From assembly GCA_016868195.1 (NCBI GenBank), contig VGHQ01000002.1, forward strand, positions 62,001-126,000: a stretch of DNA of 64,000 bases. Reading direction: 5' to 3'. The position numbers and the translations under genes are program-made. Below the pieces are notes generated by a model, which did not search any database, was not told the origin of the DNA, and saw only the letters and a program-made list of their open reading frames with translations. Positions 45,179 through 54,591 of this stretch are shown here, piece after piece (the stretch's first letter is position 1; each line of letters starts with the position of its first letter). Origin of the DNA: Betaproteobacteria bacterium. GTDB taxonomy: Bacteria; Pseudomonadota; Gammaproteobacteria; Burkholderiales; Methylophilaceae.

Positions 45179-46456
45179 ATGTCACAAGCAAATATTCAAG
45201 ATAGTTTATTACGTTTTATGACATGTGGCAGTGTTGATGATGGAAAGAGTACGCTCATTGGCCGTCTTCTTTTTGATACTAAAACCATTCTTACAGATAC
45301 ACTCACTCAAATTGAAAAGACATCTAAAAAAAGAGGTATGACAGCTGTGGATCTATCTTTAATTACTGATGGTCTTCAAGCTGAACGTGAACAAGGCATT
45401 ACGATTGATGTTGCGTATAGGTACTTTAGTACAGGTACACGTAAATATATTATTGCAGATGCCCCAGGACACGAACAATATACTCGCAATATGGTGACTG
45501 CGGCTTCAACCGCTCATTTGGCTATTATATTAATTGATGCTAGAAAAGGTGTACTCACCCAAACAAGACGCCATTCCTTTTTAGCAAAACTGGTTGGCAT
45601 TCCTCATATCGTTGTCGCAATTAATAAAATGGATCTTATTGATTACGATGAAAGTAAGTACAAAGCTATTTGCGAAAGTTATAAAGCGTTTGCGAAAGAA
45701 ATTAAACTATCTGAAAATCGTACCATTGAATTTGTGCCAATGTCAGCGTTAAATGGAAACATGATTGTAGATAGAGGTGAATCTATTGATTGGTATAAGG
45801 GCCCAACATTACTTGATGTCTTAGAAAAAATAACTGCAGATTATGCAGGCAAAGATAAGAACTTCAGATTCCCAGTTCAATTTGTTTGCCGTACGCATGC
45901 TTCTGATAATCATGACCTTCACGACTTTAGAGGATTTATGGGTCGAGTTGAATCAGGTTCTATTTCTGTTGGGGATGAAATTAAAGTGCTACCTTCCCAA
46001 TACAAATCAAAAGTTAAATCAATTCAATTAGGTGACATACAACTTCAAAAAGCTATCTCAGAACAATCTATCACTATCCTTCTAGAAGATGAAATTGATA
46101 TTTCACGTGGCGATATGATCATAAAATCAAATGATGTTATAAAGCCTACAAAAAATATTAATGCTATGGTCTGTTGGTTATCAGAGACGCCTATGGCATC
46201 ATCACGAACTTATTTAATTCGTCATACCTCTCGAGAATCAAAAGCTAAATTAGATAAAATTGACTTCAAGGTGAATATTGAAACACTTGCGCATGAGTCG
46301 ATTGACAATTTAAGCATGAATGATATAGCTCAAGTGACATTTAAGTTAGCACAACCAATTATGGCGGATTCCTACGAAAACAATAGATCTACAGGTGCAT
46401 TTATCATTATTGATGAGTCGACTTACCATACGGTAGGTGCCGGCATGATTTCATAA
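45179..46456 (+). CDS. cysN: Sulfate adenylyltransferase subunit 1 (GTPase)
   Basis: GTPase that drives APS formation by CysD. From the ATG at 45179 the product is 425 residues. EF-Tu-like motifs are SVDDGKSTLIGRLLFD (G1), DAPGHEQYTRNM (G3) and INKMDLIDY (G4). An upstream frame into cysD (from 45038) is rejected as out of family and overlapping. No APS kinase (CysC) domain is fused at the C-terminus, consistent with an APS-reducing pathway that does not need PAPS. Confidence 0.95.
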   Translation: MSQANIQDSLLRFMTCGSVDDGKSTLIGRLLFDTKTILTDTLTQIEKTSKKRGMTAVDLSLITDGLQAEREQGITIDVAYRYFSTGTRKYIIADAPGHEQYTRNMVTAASTAHLAIILIDARKGVLTQTRRHSFLAKLVGIPHIVVAINKMDLIDYDESKYKAICESYKAFAKEIKLSENRTIEFVPMSALNGNMIVDRGESIDWYKGPTLLDVLEKITADYAGKDKNFRFPVQFVCRTHASDNHDLHDFRGFMGRVESGSISVGDEIKVLPSQYKSKVKSIQLGDIQLQKAISEQSITILLEDEIDISRGDMIIKSNDVIKPTKNINAMVCWLSETPMASSRTYLIRHTSRESKAKLDKIDFKVNIETLAHESIDNLSMNDIAQVTFKLAQPIMADSYENNRSTGAFIIIDESTYHTVGAGMIS

Positions 46457-46517
46457 TGATTGGATCAAGAAAAAAAATAGATTAAAATAACTATATTGTA
46501 GAAATATAAGGACTGAT

Positions 46518-46841
46518 ATGACTTACGTAGTAACCGAAAATTGTATTAAATGTAAATATACTGACTGTGTAGACGTCTGCCCAGTTGACTGTTTTGTTGA
46601 AGGTCCTAATTTCTTAGCGATTAATCCAGATGAATGTATTGACTGCACGTTGTGTGTGGCAGAGTGTCCAGCAGAAGCGATCTTTGCGGAAGATGACGTT
46701 CCTTCTGATCAGCAAGACTTTATAAAGATAAATGCTGAGATGTCTAAAGTATGGCCTGTGATCTCGTCGAGAAAAGGCCCTCTCCCGGATGCTGACTCAT
46801 TTAATGGCAAGCCTAATAAAAGAGAATTGCTCGAAAAATAA
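46518..46841 (+). CDS. fdxA: 7Fe ferredoxin (3Fe-4S / 4Fe-4S), FdxA type
   Basis: 107 residues, closely like Azotobacter ferredoxin [21 protein letters not shown] and [19 protein letters not shown] supply the ligands of one 3Fe-4S and one 4Fe-4S cluster. It is a low-potential cytosolic electron carrier. It lies 61 bp after cysN, so it may be expressed with the block or from its own promoter. It could feed CysI, which lacks a CysJ partner here; this is an inference from position. Confidence 0.93.
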   Translation: MTYVVTENCIKCKYTDCVDVCPVDCFVEGPNFLAINPDECIDCTLCVAECPAEAIFAEDDVPSDQQDFIKINAEMSKVWPVISSRKGPLPDADSFNGKPNKRELLEK

Positions 46842-46873
46842 TAATTTTTACCTAAATCTCTAACTCTCAATCA

Positions 46874-48049
46874 CTATCGTAATGATTTTGTTTGAGATAT
46901 CACGATAAGACTCAGGATGAAGTACCCCAACATACCTAAAGATAAGCCAAGGGTTGAAAACCAAAGAAAAGGCACTATTAGCCCTGCTGATAAAGTAGAG
47001 AGCAGCATTTGAACGAATGCCTGGCTTGAGGAAGCTGTACCACGAATCTTTTCAAAACGATCAAGAGCTGCAATAGATAGAACAGGCATAGCCAATGCCA
47101 TGCCAATATTATAAAGAGCCACAAATCCAGTATTAATAATTAGATTAGTATTAAAAAAAGTACAAAAAAGGACGTTAAGGGTCGTTATTAAACCCATCCA
47201 TGCATAGGCGATTTGAATAGTCTTTTTTTGAGTCAATTTTCCGGCAGCTTTTTTTGATAAGAAAGAACCAAAAATCATTCCTGCTACAGTAGGTATGAAA
47301 AGATATCCAAATTGAGATGAATTAAGACCTAAGTGGCTCATAATAAACATTGGGCTTGCTAATACATACAAAAATAATCCTGAGAAGTTTGCGCCTAGAG
47401 CAATTATGAGAAACAAAAACTCTTTATCAGAAAAAATAGTTTTATAGCGATATGTAAGTGCAGAAAAAGAAAAAGAAACGCGTTTTGTTTGAGGCATTGT
47501 TTCAGGTAAAAATTTCATAGCAGCAATTAAAGAAATAGAGGCATAGACTGCTAGAAATATAAAAATACTATGCCAATGAATGCCTAACAAAAGCCCGCCA
47601 ATCATAGGTGCTATTGCAGGCGCAATACCAAATAACATTTGAATGGTAGCCATGACACGCTGCGCTTCAGGGCCTTGGAATAAATCGCGCACCATAGCAC
47701 GCGCTATGACATTTCCTGCTCCACCACCTAAGCCTTGTAAAATCCGACCTAGCCATAACATCTCAACGTTATTCGCGAATGCAGAACAAAGAGAACCTAA
47801 AATAAAAATTCCTAAACCTATTTTAATAGTATCAATTCGACCAATGGCGTCAGAAATAGCACCATGAAATAAAGTCATTAATGCGTAAGGGAATAAATAA
47901 AAAGTAAGGCTTTGCTGAATAGCATGCGGTGTTGTTTCTAAATCATTTGTCATGACATAAAACGCTGGTAAATAAGTATCAATAGCAAAAGGCGCTAATG
48001 CAGCCAAACTAGCTAAAACAAAGACACGGAACATATGAGATGAAATCAT
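46874..48049 (-). CDS. Bcr/CflA family MFS multidrug transporter
   Basis: 391 residues with about twelve membrane helices. The N-terminal FAIDTYLPAFYVMTNDLE and the helix 2-3 loop GAISDAIGRI are typical of Bcr/CflA drug:proton antiporters, as is the motif LQGLGGGAGNVIARAMVRD. The substrate is unknown. It sits 37 bp downstream of pqqE on the same strand and converges on fdxA. Confidence 0.88.
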   Translation of the reverse strand: MISSHMFRVFVLASLAALAPFAIDTYLPAFYVMTNDLETTPHAIQQSLTFYLFPYALMTLFHGAISDAIGRIDTIKIGLGIFILGSLCSAFANNVEMLWLGRILQGLGGGAGNVIARAMVRDLFQGPEAQRVMATIQMLFGIAPAIAPMIGGLLLGIHWHSIFIFLAVYASISLIAAMKFLPETMPQTKRVSFSFSALTYRYKTIFSDKEFLFLIIALGANFSGLFLYVLASPMFIMSHLGLNSSQFGYLFIPTVAGMIFGSFLSKKAAGKLTQKKTIQIAYAWMGLITTLNVLFCTFFNTNLIINTGFVALYNIGMALAMPVLSIAALDRFEKIRGTASSSQAFVQMLLSTLSAGLIVPFLWFSTLGLSLGMLGYFILSLIVISQTKSLR

Positions 48050-48085
48050 AGTTTTAGATTATAAAGGAAGGATGAAGCTAAAAAC

Positions 48086-49270
48086 TTAGGGTGTGGTGTG
48101 GAAGTCTTTAACAAGCTCTTTGGCTTCACCTGAAATAATCTTTTTAGAATTTTTATCATTTCTAAAAAGAATCGGTTGGGCTTGAAGGACTGGGTTTTGA
48201 GCATCTTCAATCGCTTTTTCGATTAGATGATGATGTGGAGACATGCTGCATACTGGGTCGGCACTTTCTGCATCACCTGACAAAAGGAAAGCCTGGCAAC
48301 GACAGCCACCTAAATCTTTTTCTTTTTCAGGGCAAGTTTTGCAAGGCTCTTTCATCCAACTGTCGCCACGATATCGATTAAATGCCGGCGAATCTTGCCA
48401 AGCCCACATAAGTCCTTTATCGCGCACATTTGGAAATTCAATATTAGGTAATACACGCGCTGAATGGCAAGGAAGTACATCTCCATTGGCAGTCACAATC
48501 ATAAAGACTTCACCCCAACCATTCATACATTTCTTAGGACGATCTGAAAAATAATCAGGCACAACAAAAAATACTTTCATTTTGTTACCAATTTTTTCTC
48601 TAAATTCATTCGTCACTTTTTCTGCATAATCAATTTGCTCTTTAGTAGGCATTAATTGATTGCGATTAATAAGCGACCATCCATAATATTGTGTATTAGC
48701 GAGTTCTACATAATCAGCACCTAGCGCTTCAGCCATATCTAATATTTCTTTGATATGTCCAATGTTATAGCGATGAATCACAACGTTAAGTACCATCGGA
48801 TAACCATGGCTCTTAATCATAGCTGCAACTTTTTTCTTTAATTCAAAAGTTTTTGTATTGGTAATGAAATTATTAATTTCTTCAGTGATGTCATGCATGG
48901 AGAGCTGAATATGATCCAATCCACCCTCTTTAAATACTTGAATTCTTTTTTCAGTTAAGCCAACACCTGAAGTAATCAGATTACTGTAATACCCTAATTT
49001 TTTTGCCTCTACCACGATTTCCTCAATGTCATTACGAAGGAGTGGCTCTCCTCCTGAGATACCTAATTGAAGTGCACCTAATTTTCTTGCGTCGCGCAAG
49101 ACATTGATCCATTGCTCGGTCGACAATTCGTTTTGCGTATGTTTGTCGTAATCAGTAGGGTTATAACAAAATGCACAATGAAGCGGACATCGATAGGTAA
49201 TTTCAGCCAATAACCATAACGGCTGGGTATGTGTGACGGATACTGCTACACCATTATTTTGTGTTGCCAT
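48086..49270 (-). CDS. pqqE: PqqA peptide cyclase (radical SAM)
   Basis: Makes the Glu-Tyr carbon-carbon crosslink in PqqA, the first step of PQQ synthesis. The 394 residues have the radical SAM Cys triad CPLHCAFCYNP, the SAM motif LGISGGEPLLR, and a C-terminal SPASM domain with CMNGWG, CHSAR and CKTCPEKEKDLGGCRCQAF clusters. It is the last gene of pqqBCDE. Confidence 0.96.
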   Translation of the reverse strand: MATQNNGVAVSVTHTQPLWLLAEITYRCPLHCAFCYNPTDYDKHTQNELSTEQWINVLRDARKLGALQLGISGGEPLLRNDIEEIVVEAKKLGYYSNLITSGVGLTEKRIQVFKEGGLDHIQLSMHDITEEINNFITNTKTFELKKKVAAMIKSHGYPMVLNVVIHRYNIGHIKEILDMAEALGADYVELANTQYYGWSLINRNQLMPTKEQIDYAEKVTNEFREKIGNKMKVFFVVPDYFSDRPKKCMNGWGEVFMIVTANGDVLPCHSARVLPNIEFPNVRDKGLMWAWQDSPAFNRYRGDSWMKEPCKTCPEKEKDLGGCRCQAFLLSGDAESADPVCSMSPHHHLIEKAIEDAQNPVLQAQPILFRNDKNSKKIISGEAKELVKDFHTTP

Positions 49271-49282
49271 CTTATTGCCCCC

Positions 49283-49561
49283 TTAATTAGCTTTCTCAAT
49301 CCAAGCTTTATCTAAAGCGAATTGGATCATTGATAGTATATCTTTTTCAATACCTTCCACATCTTTAAATTTTATTTTTAAAGAAGCGATTATTTGATCG
49401 ACTGAGTTTTTTCCATCAACCAAACTTAAAACTTCACCTGCACTACCATTTAATTTCACCATACCTTCAGGAAATAAAATGACATGAGATTGTTGTGCTT
49501 CTTCCCATTGGAATCGATGATGGGCTGCAATTTTAAATATATCTTTTTGCTCAATCGTCAT
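49283..49561 (-). CDS. pqqD: PqqD peptide chaperone
   Basis: Small protein (92 residues) that binds PqqA and delivers it to PqqE. The sequence HRFQWEEAQQSHVILFPEGM and KLNGSAGEVLSLVDG are PqqD family blocks. It lies 2 bp after pqqC and 12 bp before pqqE. Confidence 0.94.
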   Translation of the reverse strand: MTIEQKDIFKIAAHHRFQWEEAQQSHVILFPEGMVKLNGSAGEVLSLVDGKNSVDQIIASLKIKFKDVEGIEKDILSMIQFALDKAWIEKAN

Positions 49562-49563
49562 TT

Positions 49564-50298
49564 TTAGTATCTTGGTTGTCTTAAGTAATCGCGATCTTCA
49601 ACTTTAATATTAGAAGATGCGAGCATGATGGAGTCTGCAATTACCCATAACACATCAAGTTTAAATTGAAGAATATCTAATGCACGTTCTTGCATCGCAC
49701 GTGACTTACTAAAATAATCAAGTGTCACAGATAAGCCTTGTTCTACGTCACGTCTTGCTTCTGTTAAACGTTTTTTAAAATAAGAGAGGCCTGATTCTTT
49801 AATCCAAGGATAAACTTCTGGCCATGAACTAATGCGTTGCTGATGAATATGTGGTGCGAATAATTCTGTGAGTGATGAACAAACTGATTCTTGCCATGGT
49901 CTTTGTCTTGCAAAGTTAATATATGCATCGACTGCGAAACGAACTCCTGGACTCACATGCTTTAAAGATGTCACATCTTCTCGAGTTAAGCCAACCGCCT
50001 CACCTAATTTCACCCAAGCCTCAATCCCACCTTCAGCACCATCAACACCATCGTGATCTGTAATGCGCACAATCCATTGCTTTCTTACTTCTTTATCAGG
50101 GCAGTTAGAAAGAATCGCTGCGTCTTTTTGTGGAATACCAATTTGATAATAAAAACGATTTAATACCCAACATTGCAACTGTTCTTTAGTGAGTTTTCCT
50201 TCATACATCATTACATGAATGGGGTGATAGATATGATAACCTCGACCCTTTTCACGAAGCTTTTCTTCAAATTCTGACCTTGTCCAAATTTTTTCCAT
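49564..50298 (-). CDS. pqqC: Pyrroloquinoline-quinone synthase
   Basis: Cofactor-free oxidase that performs the last ring closure and eight-electron oxidation to PQQ. The 244 residues include [39 protein letters not shown] and the helical C-terminal region. It follows pqqB by 15 bp. Confidence 0.96.
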   Translation of the reverse strand: MEKIWTRSEFEEKLREKGRGYHIYHPIHVMMYEGKLTKEQLQCWVLNRFYYQIGIPQKDAAILSNCPDKEVRKQWIVRITDHDGVDGAEGGIEAWVKLGEAVGLTREDVTSLKHVSPGVRFAVDAYINFARQRPWQESVCSSLTELFAPHIHQQRISSWPEVYPWIKESGLSYFKKRLTEARRDVEQGLSVTLDYFSKSRAMQERALDILQFKLDVLWVIADSIMLASSNIKVEDRDYLRQPRY

Positions 50299-50313
50299 AT
50301 CTAACGATTCCTT

Positions 50314-51231
50314 TTATAAAACAATATCCATACCATCGTAGGCAACTTCAATACCATGTTGCATTAAGATGGCACGTTCTTTTGAGTCTTCTCGCAAAAT
50401 TGGGTTTGTATTATTAATATGTATAAGTACTTTCTTAGCGCGAGGATAACAATCTAATACTTCAATCATTCCACCCTCACCTGACTGAGGATTGTGGCCG
50501 ATATCCCGGGCCTTCTTAGTCATTAAACCCATATCGATCATTTCTGTATTCGTCCAAAAAGTACCATCCACCATAATGCAATCTGCTTTTTCAAATAAAG
50601 GTGGTAAATGTGGTTCAATTTCGCCCAAGCCTGGTGCATAAAATAATCGCTTTTGTGTTTTTTTATCTTCGATCAACATACCAATCGTGTCGCCTGGATG
50701 TGGATTATTTCGATGCGGGGAATAAGGTGGTGCTGCACTTTTTAATGCAACTGCAGTAAATGTAAGATTTTCAATCTGAGGTATTTCAAATGAAGTCTTT
50801 CCATCGGTTGGAATTTCATGATGATTGATACCACAGTAATGATCTAAAATATTTAAAAGCGGATTACCTGAAGTGAGGTCTTGATACACCATATCTGTAC
50901 AATAGAGTTCGCGTTTTTGTGTGCCTTCACGAAGCATCAATAAACCTGTGGTGTGATCGATTTGAGCATCAATAAGCACAATGGCTGAAATACCACTATC
51001 ACGAATAGCTCGACCCGGTTGCAGAGGAGGAAAATCTTGAATTTGTTGCAACACATCAGGTGATGTATTAAAAAGCACCCAATGGATACCATCAGAACTT
51101 ACACATATGGATGATTGTGTGCGTTTTGTAGCTTTGATGGTTCCTTTCCTAAGGCCATCACAATTTTGGCAATTACAATTCCACTGTGGAAATCCGCCAC
51201 CCGCTCCTGAACCTAATACATGTATATGCAT
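50314..51231 (-). CDS. pqqB: PqqB metallo-hydrolase
   Basis: Metallo-beta-lactamase fold protein that acts in tyrosine hydroxylation of the PQQ intermediate. The 305 residues begin MHIHVLGSGAGGGFPQWNC and contain CNCQNC, LIDAQIDHTTGLL, and HINNTNPIL. An AGGA lies 8 nt before the ATG. It heads pqqBCDE. No pqqA is found in the 109 bp upstream. Confidence 0.96.
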   Translation of the reverse strand: MHIHVLGSGAGGGFPQWNCNCQNCDGLRKGTIKATKRTQSSICVSSDGIHWVLFNTSPDVLQQIQDFPPLQPGRAIRDSGISAIVLIDAQIDHTTGLLMLREGTQKRELYCTDMVYQDLTSGNPLLNILDHYCGINHHEIPTDGKTSFEIPQIENLTFTAVALKSAAPPYSPHRNNPHPGDTIGMLIEDKKTQKRLFYAPGLGEIEPHLPPLFEKADCIMVDGTFWTNTEMIDMGLMTKKARDIGHNPQSGEGGMIEVLDCYPRAKKVLIHINNTNPILREDSKERAILMQHGIEVAYDGMDIVL

Positions 51232-51244
51232 AAAATCCTGTCGA

Positions 51245-51296
51245 TGAGATCAATTTTTAATATGGGATGATACTGAGGTAAAAACACCTAATCTCA
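51245..51296 (-). promoter_or_regulatory. Putative structured leader of pqqB
   Basis: On the minus strand TGAGAT (51291-51296) can pair with ATCTCA (51245-51250), enclosing a small hairpin AGGT-GTTTTT-ACCT (near 51276-51289) and an unpaired stretch. It ends 13 nt before the pqqB ATG. Whether it is regulatory is unknown. Confidence 0.25.
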
Positions 51297-51315
51297 TAGT
51301 GGAAATTTGCTAAAG

Positions 51316-51340
51316 AGAACTCATGAAATCCATGAGTTCT
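51316..51340 (-). terminator. Terminator after DAHP synthase
   Basis: 10-bp perfect stem (51316-51325 with 51331-51340) with a 5-nt loop, directly next to the DAHP synthase stop codon and followed on the minus strand by a short CTTT. The weak T tract suggests partial termination before pqqB. Confidence 0.6.
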
Positions 51341-52360
51341 TTAAAGAATTTCGCGGCCAATCACCTTTGCAATACCTCTTAGTTCTCCCATGAGCGTAAT
51401 AAGCTCTTGAGGATTAACCGCTTGATCTGCATCACACCATGCTTCGCATGGGTTAGGATGCATCTCAACTAAAAGACCATCAGCCCCTGCAGCAATAGCT
51501 GCTCTAGATAGAGCTGCCACCATCCATGCTTTACCACCGGCATGAGACGGATCTACGATCACAGGAAGATGTGTTTCTTTTTTTAACACTGGAATCGCAG
51601 TGACATCCAATACATTTCTATAATAAGTCTCAAAAGTTCGAATACCACGCTCACAGAAAATAATATTATGATTGCCGCCTGCTGCAATATATTCTGCAGC
51701 CATTAGCCATTCTGAAATCGTTGCTGACATCCCACGCTTTAAAATCACTGGTACATTGACTTTACCTACTTCCTTTAGAAGCTCAAAATTTTGCATGCTG
51801 CGAGTACCAATTTGAATCACGTCTACTTTATATTTCATAAAGGCATCAAGTTGTCTTGCATCCATAAGTTCAGTAACAATAGGCAAGTCTTCCTTGTCTG
51901 CAGCTTTTCTAAACATTTCTAGTCCTTCAACACCTGTACCCTGGAACGTATAAGGACTTGTGCGAGGCTTGAAGGCACCACCGCGCATAAGCCTTATACC
52001 CGCGGCTTTTACAGCCTTTGCAGATTTTTCCATTTGCTCTAGCGTCTCAACTGAACACGGACCTGAAATAATTTGGATTTGTTTGCCGCCTATGAGATTA
52101 CCTTTTATATCAATGACGGTATCTTCTTTGTGCCATTCACGTGCAACAATTTTATAAGGCTTTACAATATGAAGTGCTTGCTCAACGCCGGGAAGAGACT
52201 CTAAAAGTTCTGGATCTAGGCTACGCTCATCTCCAATAGCACCAATTACTGTTCTCTCAGTGCCTCGAGAAACATTGGCTTCTAGGCCTTTTTCTTCTAT
52301 GCGCTTAATGACCGACTCAATTTGCTCTTCGGTCGCAGCGTTGCTCATTACAATAATCAT
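51341..52360 (-). CDS. DAHP synthase, type I-beta with ferredoxin-like regulatory domain
   Basis: First shikimate step: condensation of PEP and erythrose 4-phosphate. The 339 residues have an N-terminal ferredoxin-like domain (about 1-75), as in Thermotoga-type enzymes where it binds aromatic amino acids, and then a KDOP/DAHP barrel with IISGPCSVET, MRGGAFKPRTSPY, LKRGMSATI and IVDPSHAGGK. It is followed by a hairpin and the pqq genes. It is not the AroF/G/H type of E. coli. Confidence 0.93.
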   Translation of the reverse strand: MIIVMSNAATEEQIESVIKRIEEKGLEANVSRGTERTVIGAIGDERSLDPELLESLPGVEQALHIVKPYKIVAREWHKEDTVIDIKGNLIGGKQIQIISGPCSVETLEQMEKSAKAVKAAGIRLMRGGAFKPRTSPYTFQGTGVEGLEMFRKAADKEDLPIVTELMDARQLDAFMKYKVDVIQIGTRSMQNFELLKEVGKVNVPVILKRGMSATISEWLMAAEYIAAGGNHNIIFCERGIRTFETYYRNVLDVTAIPVLKKETHLPVIVDPSHAGGKAWMVAALSRAAIAAGADGLLVEMHPNPCEAWCDADQAVNPQELITLMGELRGIAKVIGREIL

Positions 52361-52372
52361 ACTAAATCCTAT

Positions 52373-53467
52373 TTAAATAATCGTTACTAATGCCTGAATA
52401 AATCTTTCATTTTCTTCTTTAAGACCAATGCTGACACGCAAATAATCAGGCATCTCATAATTAGCCACTGGGCGGATAATGATACCCGCTTTTAATAAAG
52501 CCTCGTAAACTTGAGAGGCTTTGTCTACCTTGAAACTTATAAAGTTTCCAAAAGTAGGAATAAAGCTTAAATGCAGTTTTTGAAAAGCTGATTCTAATTG
52601 TTTTTTGCCATTATTATTCAGTATTTTACTCTCAGTGACAAATGCATCGTCCAATAATGCTGCAACTGCGGCGTCCTGCGCCAAACTATTGACATTAAAA
52701 GGCTGTCTTACTCGATTTATAAATTGAATAATTTCAGGGTTGGATGCCCCGAAACCCACTCTCAATCCTGCCAAACCATAAGCTTTTGAAAAAGTTCTTG
52801 AGATAATTAAATTTGGAAATTCATTAAGCCACGTAAAGCTCACGGATTTATCATCACCGTCTAGATACTCATCGTAAGCTTCGTCTAAAACCACAATAAT
52901 ATGTTGAGGAATTTTACCTAAAAACGCTTTAAGTTCATTTTTAAGAATAAGTGTTCCTGTGGGATTATTAGGATTCGCAATGAAAATCATCTTCGTTTTT
53001 GAAGTGATCGCATCGAACATTTTTGCAAGATCGTGTGAGAAATTATATGCCGGAACCTTAACACCTATAGCCCCCATAGCTTGGGTTACAAGACTATAAA
53101 CAGCAAAAGCATGTTGTGAAAAAATAACTTCATCACCCGCTTTTAAAAATGTGCGTGCAGTTAACTCTAAAATGTCGTTTGATCCATTTCCAAAAATTAA
53201 ACCATCGGGATTTAAATTAAATTTATGACTAACAGCGTCTTTTAATTTAAATGCATTACCATCCGGATAGCGATAAATCTCATCAATAGATTTTAAAATC
53301 ACTTCACGCGCTTTTGGGCTCATACCCAAAGGATTTTCATTGGAAGCTAACTTCACAATGGATGATTCTTCTAAGTTGTATTCCCGGGCAAGTTCAGAGA
53401 TAGGTTTGCCACCTTGGTAAGGGGCAATATCACAAATATACTTCGGAATGAGAGATTGAATAGACAT
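52373..53467 (-). CDS. hisC: Histidinol-phosphate (or aromatic) aminotransferase
   Basis: PLP aminotransferase. The 364 residues from the ATG at 53467 contain LASNENPLGMSPKA, YRYPDGNAFKLK, ANPNNPTGTL, DEAYDEYL and the PLP-Lys motif SRTFSKAYGLAGLRVGF. A TTG two codons upstream is less likely. Its place between pheA and DAHP synthase suggests a role in Phe/Tyr transamination as well as, or instead of, histidine synthesis. Confidence 0.9.
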   Translation of the reverse strand: MSIQSLIPKYICDIAPYQGGKPISELAREYNLEESSIVKLASNENPLGMSPKAREVILKSIDEIYRYPDGNAFKLKDAVSHKFNLNPDGLIFGNGSNDILELTARTFLKAGDEVIFSQHAFAVYSLVTQAMGAIGVKVPAYNFSHDLAKMFDAITSKTKMIFIANPNNPTGTLILKNELKAFLGKIPQHIIVVLDEAYDEYLDGDDKSVSFTWLNEFPNLIISRTFSKAYGLAGLRVGFGASNPEIIQFINRVRQPFNVNSLAQDAAVAALLDDAFVTESKILNNNGKKQLESAFQKLHLSFIPTFGNFISFKVDKASQVYEALLKAGIIIRPVANYEMPDYLRVSIGLKEENERFIQALVTII

Positions 53468-53516
53468 AGTCAAATATGAAAAAAAGTCTTAAGTGGCATG
53501 CTAGCGCATAAATCCA

Positions 53517-54587
53517 TTAAGTCAAATTAGATTGCGGATAGGACCCTAAGACTTTTAAGAATGAAGCTTTAGATTCGATTTCTTTGAGTGATAGCGCGAC
53601 TTTTGTGTCCGTCATATGCCCTTCCACATCAATAAAAAAAACATATTCCCATAAGCCAGTTTTAGATGGGCGAGATTCAAGTTTAGTCATGCTAACTTTA
53701 TTTTTTGCAAAAGGTTCTATCATCGATGCAATAGCGCCAGGCTGATTTTTTGCGGCAACAATAATGGATGTTTTATCTAATCCAGAAGGCTTAACTTCAT
53801 GATTAGATATTACTAGGAATCGCGTTGAGTTTTTTGGATCATCTTCGATATTTTCATTTAACACAGGAGTGTTGAATAAACCTGCAGCACGGATACTAGC
53901 AATAGCAGCGGCACCCTTTTCTTTAGATGCTATCTTGGCAGCTTCAGCATTGCTAGAAATGGATTGTAATTCAATACCAGGAGCATGATTAAGTAACCAT
54001 TGATGACATTGCGATAATGATTGAGTGTGAGAATATATTTTTTTAATGCTCGATAATTTTTTTTCATTGCTTATTAAATTATGATGCACTGGCAAAATAA
54101 TCTCAGCACATATCAAAGCATTTGATGTGAGAAGTAAATCAAGCGTCCGATTAATCGCGCCTTCTGTAGAATTTTCTACAGGCACTACACCATAGTGCGC
54201 CTTATATGATTCCACAAGATGAAATACTTCATCGATGCTCGATGTTTGCATAGACACAATCGATTCACCGAACTGTTTCATAGAAGCTTCTTCGCTGAAT
54301 GTTCCCAGCGGTCCTAAAAATGCAACGGAGATTTGTTTTTCAAGTGCCCTGCAATTAGACATGATGCTCTTAAAGATACTTTCAATACTTTCATTTGAAA
54401 GCGGTCCCTGGTTTTGTTCCACCAAACGACGTAAGACCTGAGCTTCTCGTTCAGGACGATAAATCACACCATCGGTTTTTAGACTTCCGATATTTGACGC
54501 TAATGAACCTCTTTTAGAAATAAGATCTAAAAGTTCATTATCGATCTTGTCGATGGCGTCTCTTAATTTTTTTAATTCGTCTGTCAT
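53517..54587 (-). CDS. pheA: Bifunctional chorismate mutase / prephenate dehydratase
   Basis: Converts chorismate to prephenate and then phenylpyruvate. The 356 residues have an AroQ chorismate mutase domain (about 1-85, LRDAIDKIDNELLDLISKRG), a dehydratase domain (FLGPLGTFSEEA, VPVENSTEGAINRTLDLL, NSTRFLVI) and a C-terminal ACT domain for Phe feedback (LESRPSKTGLWEYVFFID). The ATG at 54587 is chosen. A TTG at 54608 would overlap serC and adds seven unconserved residues. Confidence 0.93.
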   Translation of the reverse strand: MTDELKKLRDAIDKIDNELLDLISKRGSLASNIGSLKTDGVIYRPEREAQVLRRLVEQNQGPLSNESIESIFKSIMSNCRALEKQISVAFLGPLGTFSEEASMKQFGESIVSMQTSSIDEVFHLVESYKAHYGVVPVENSTEGAINRTLDLLLTSNALICAEIILPVHHNLISNEKKLSSIKKIYSHTQSLSQCHQWLLNHAPGIELQSISSNAEAAKIASKEKGAAAIASIRAAGLFNTPVLNENIEDDPKNSTRFLVISNHEVKPSGLDKTSIIVAAKNQPGAIASMIEPFAKNKVSMTKLESRPSKTGLWEYVFFIDVEGHMTDTKVALSLKEIESKASFLKVLGSYPQSNLT

Positions 54588-54591
54588 AAGA

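Noticed and set aside
51253-51300. 15-codon minus-strand frame (MRLGVFTSVSSHIKN) as a pqqA candidate
   Set aside because: It lacks the Glu-x3-Tyr core and the conserved flanks of PqqA.
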